A stretch of 64,000 nucleotides of DNA from assembly GCA_020444265.1 (NCBI GenBank), contig JAHLLH010000006.1:124001-188000 (forward strand), read 5' to 3'. How positions within the stretch are numbered: the stretch's first letter is position 1; every line of letters begins with the position of its first letter. Below the pieces are notes generated by a model that was given only the letters and a program-made list of their open reading frames with translations, was not told the DNA's origin and ran no database searches. Position numbers and translations under genes: made by a program. Positions 62,915-64,000 of this stretch are shown in pieces. This stretch comes from a bacterium. GTDB taxonomy: Bacteria > Electryoneota > Electryoneia > Electryoneales > Electryoneaceae.

Positions 62915-63867
62915 CAGAGGAGTCCCAGAGCCTTTACGGGTGAAAAGTTTGATTTGACGTATTTGTACAAATCATCTCCTTTTTCGCGGTGTAGCGTCTT
63001 GAGGTCTTTGACCGCCGGACTCCCGCTTCCTGCATGGGGACGGAACCCAAGATCATCCTTCATCTTGTCGAGAGCGGCATCGAAACGAGCTCGTGCGAGG
63101 ATCGCCCCGGCTGCGACCGCGAGGTTCGACTCAGCTTTCGGACGGAGGATCAGCTTTGGCATGCCTTTACGTGGCAGGCTTCGTGTCACCCGGTGTTCAC
63201 CAGCGAAACGATCCACCACCGCCGCCTGAGCCTCTACACCAGATTCAACCAGGTTCTTGATGGCTCGCGCATGACCCCAGCCCAGCAAGCCATTGATCCC
63301 GCCTAGCCGTTCAAAATCGCCGTACATCTCATTGTAGCGTGTCGGGGATATTTCCACCACAGCACAGTAGGCGGGGTACTTCTTCTGCAATTCCCCGGCG
63401 AGTCGTTTGATCGCCGACGTGCTGAGTTCCTTTGAGTCGCGCACGCCCATCTTTGCCAGTTCGCTTTTCACATCGCGTGTGCAGAAAAAACCACCTACGA
63501 CCAAGGGGCCGAATAGATCCCCCTTCCCCGCCTCGTCAGTTCCGATCCATCGCTGGAGATCGTTTTCTTCTTTCCCTGCGCCCTGGTGCCCGCCTGTTCC
63601 ATTGGCCTTCTGCGTAACAAACCCCGCCACACTGCGAGTCAACAGACCTGCCATGGCGGGATCACCGCTGCCATTGGGTACCCAGCTCAACCGCCGTTTC
63701 TTCGGGCTGTGATAGAGGGTTCCACCGGCGGTCAGGCCGCCATAGGAGAGGGTCAGCTTGATGCCGTATTGCACCGGTTCAGCTTCGAGCAAACGTTCTT
63801 CGGCCGCATGCTGCTCGAGCAACTGACGGAAGACATGTGCGAGGGTGGGATCCTTGATGTTCAGCAT
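62914..63867 (-). CDS. rnhC: Ribonuclease HIII
   Basis: 317 residues. An N-terminal substrate-binding TBP-like domain (~1-100) and the catalytic domain beginning IGTDEAGKGDLFGPLVVGG (~109), with the RNase HIII-type K and GD after GTDE; also RDSKEL, VVDRFAGEHRV, KAESNLAVAAGAILAR. It cleaves RNA in RNA-DNA hybrids. RNase HIII is usual in Gram-positives but also found in FCB-type bacteria. It heads the lipid A operon by one-base overlap, an arrangement with no obvious metabolic logic. Confidence 0.9.
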   Translation of the reverse strand: MLNIKDPTLAHVFRQLLEQHAAEERLLEAEPVQYGIKLTLSYGGLTAGGTLYHSPKKRRLSWVPNGSGDPAMAGLLTRSVAGFVTQKANGTGGHQGAGKEENDLQRWIGTDEAGKGDLFGPLVVGGFFCTRDVKSELAKMGVRDSKELSTSAIKRLAGELQKKYPAYCAVVEISPTRYNEMYGDFERLGGINGLLGWGHARAIKNLVESGVEAQAAVVDRFAGEHRVTRSLPRKGMPKLILRPKAESNLAVAAGAILARARFDAALDKMKDDLGFRPHAGSGSPAVKDLKTLHREKGDDLYKYVKSNFSPVKALGLL

Positions 63868-64000
63868 GGCGCAAGATGGCTCAAACGGCCCCTCCCGGGC
63901 AAGAGGACGAGGGGGATCCTGGCAGGGACGGTGAGGCAGGGCTTAATGGGATCGGGCAGCACCAGGATACGTGGGTGGCGTGATGATCGTAGTTAGCCAC

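Overview
The window is about 64 kb of chromosome from a Gram-negative (diderm), moderately high-G+C bacterium. Lipid A genes (lpxB, lpxK, a DUF374 acyltransferase), Omp85-type barrels, a PorX-like response regulator, a DUF5916 outer-membrane protein, YfhO and large solitary MacB/FtsX permeases together point to the Fibrobacteres-Chlorobi-Bacteroidetes (FCB) superphylum, probably an uncultured lineage. This placement is inferred from gene content only.

Layout. 1-1919: an AT-rich, foreign-looking pair, the 3' end of an unknown gene overlapping a HEPN-type gene (Rx4H motif). 1928-3094: alanine racemase. 3269-7249: an MmeI-like restriction-modification gene cut by an in-frame TAA and bracketed by ~77-bp direct repeats, then palindromic repeats. 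7463-13504: ABC permease, 4-TM protein plus MprF-like transferase, HAD phosphatase, small HTH protein. 13862-22549: DUF5916 protein, MgtC, double GNAT, DUF2892, MacB-type ATPase/permease pair, Ada-AlkA fusion plus Ogt. 22749-28501: PQQ-propeller protein, a selenocysteine peroxiredoxin with a SECIS hairpin, small protein, M20 amidohydrolase, PD40 lipoprotein. 28661-33507: two more solitary permeases. 33821-36508: aspartate ammonia-lyase fused to a cyclic-nucleotide-type domain, and a secreted unknown protein. 36809-45071 (minus): YfhO, flippase, GT4, histidine kinase, NadB in one tightly overlapping run. 45145-50486 (minus): CdaA, TsaB, TsaE, PorX-like regulator, DUF2520, DUF523. 50610-53756 (minus): DprE2-like, DprE1-like and a UbiA-type transferase, which together look like a polyprenyl-phosphate-arabinose pathway. 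53963-56339: two tandem barrels without POTRA domains. 56566-63867 (minus): recJ, RNase P RNA, zinc-ribbon coiled-coil protein, tRNA-Ile2(CAU), lpxK, DUF374, lpxB, rnhC. The last 133 bases (63868-64000) show nothing I can support.

The genome is rich in short palindromic repeats; at least four families are visible between genes. The most striking single locus is the peroxiredoxin at 25147-25860: the peroxidatic cysteine codon is TGA and is followed at the right distance by a perfect 8-bp stem with a GGTC loop, so it reads as a selenoprotein that a standard gene caller would split or truncate. Other points of note are the cNMP-AspA fusion, the interrupted MmeI-like gene, the HEPN pair at the edge, and the mycobacterial-style DprE1/DprE2/UbiA set in a Gram-negative.
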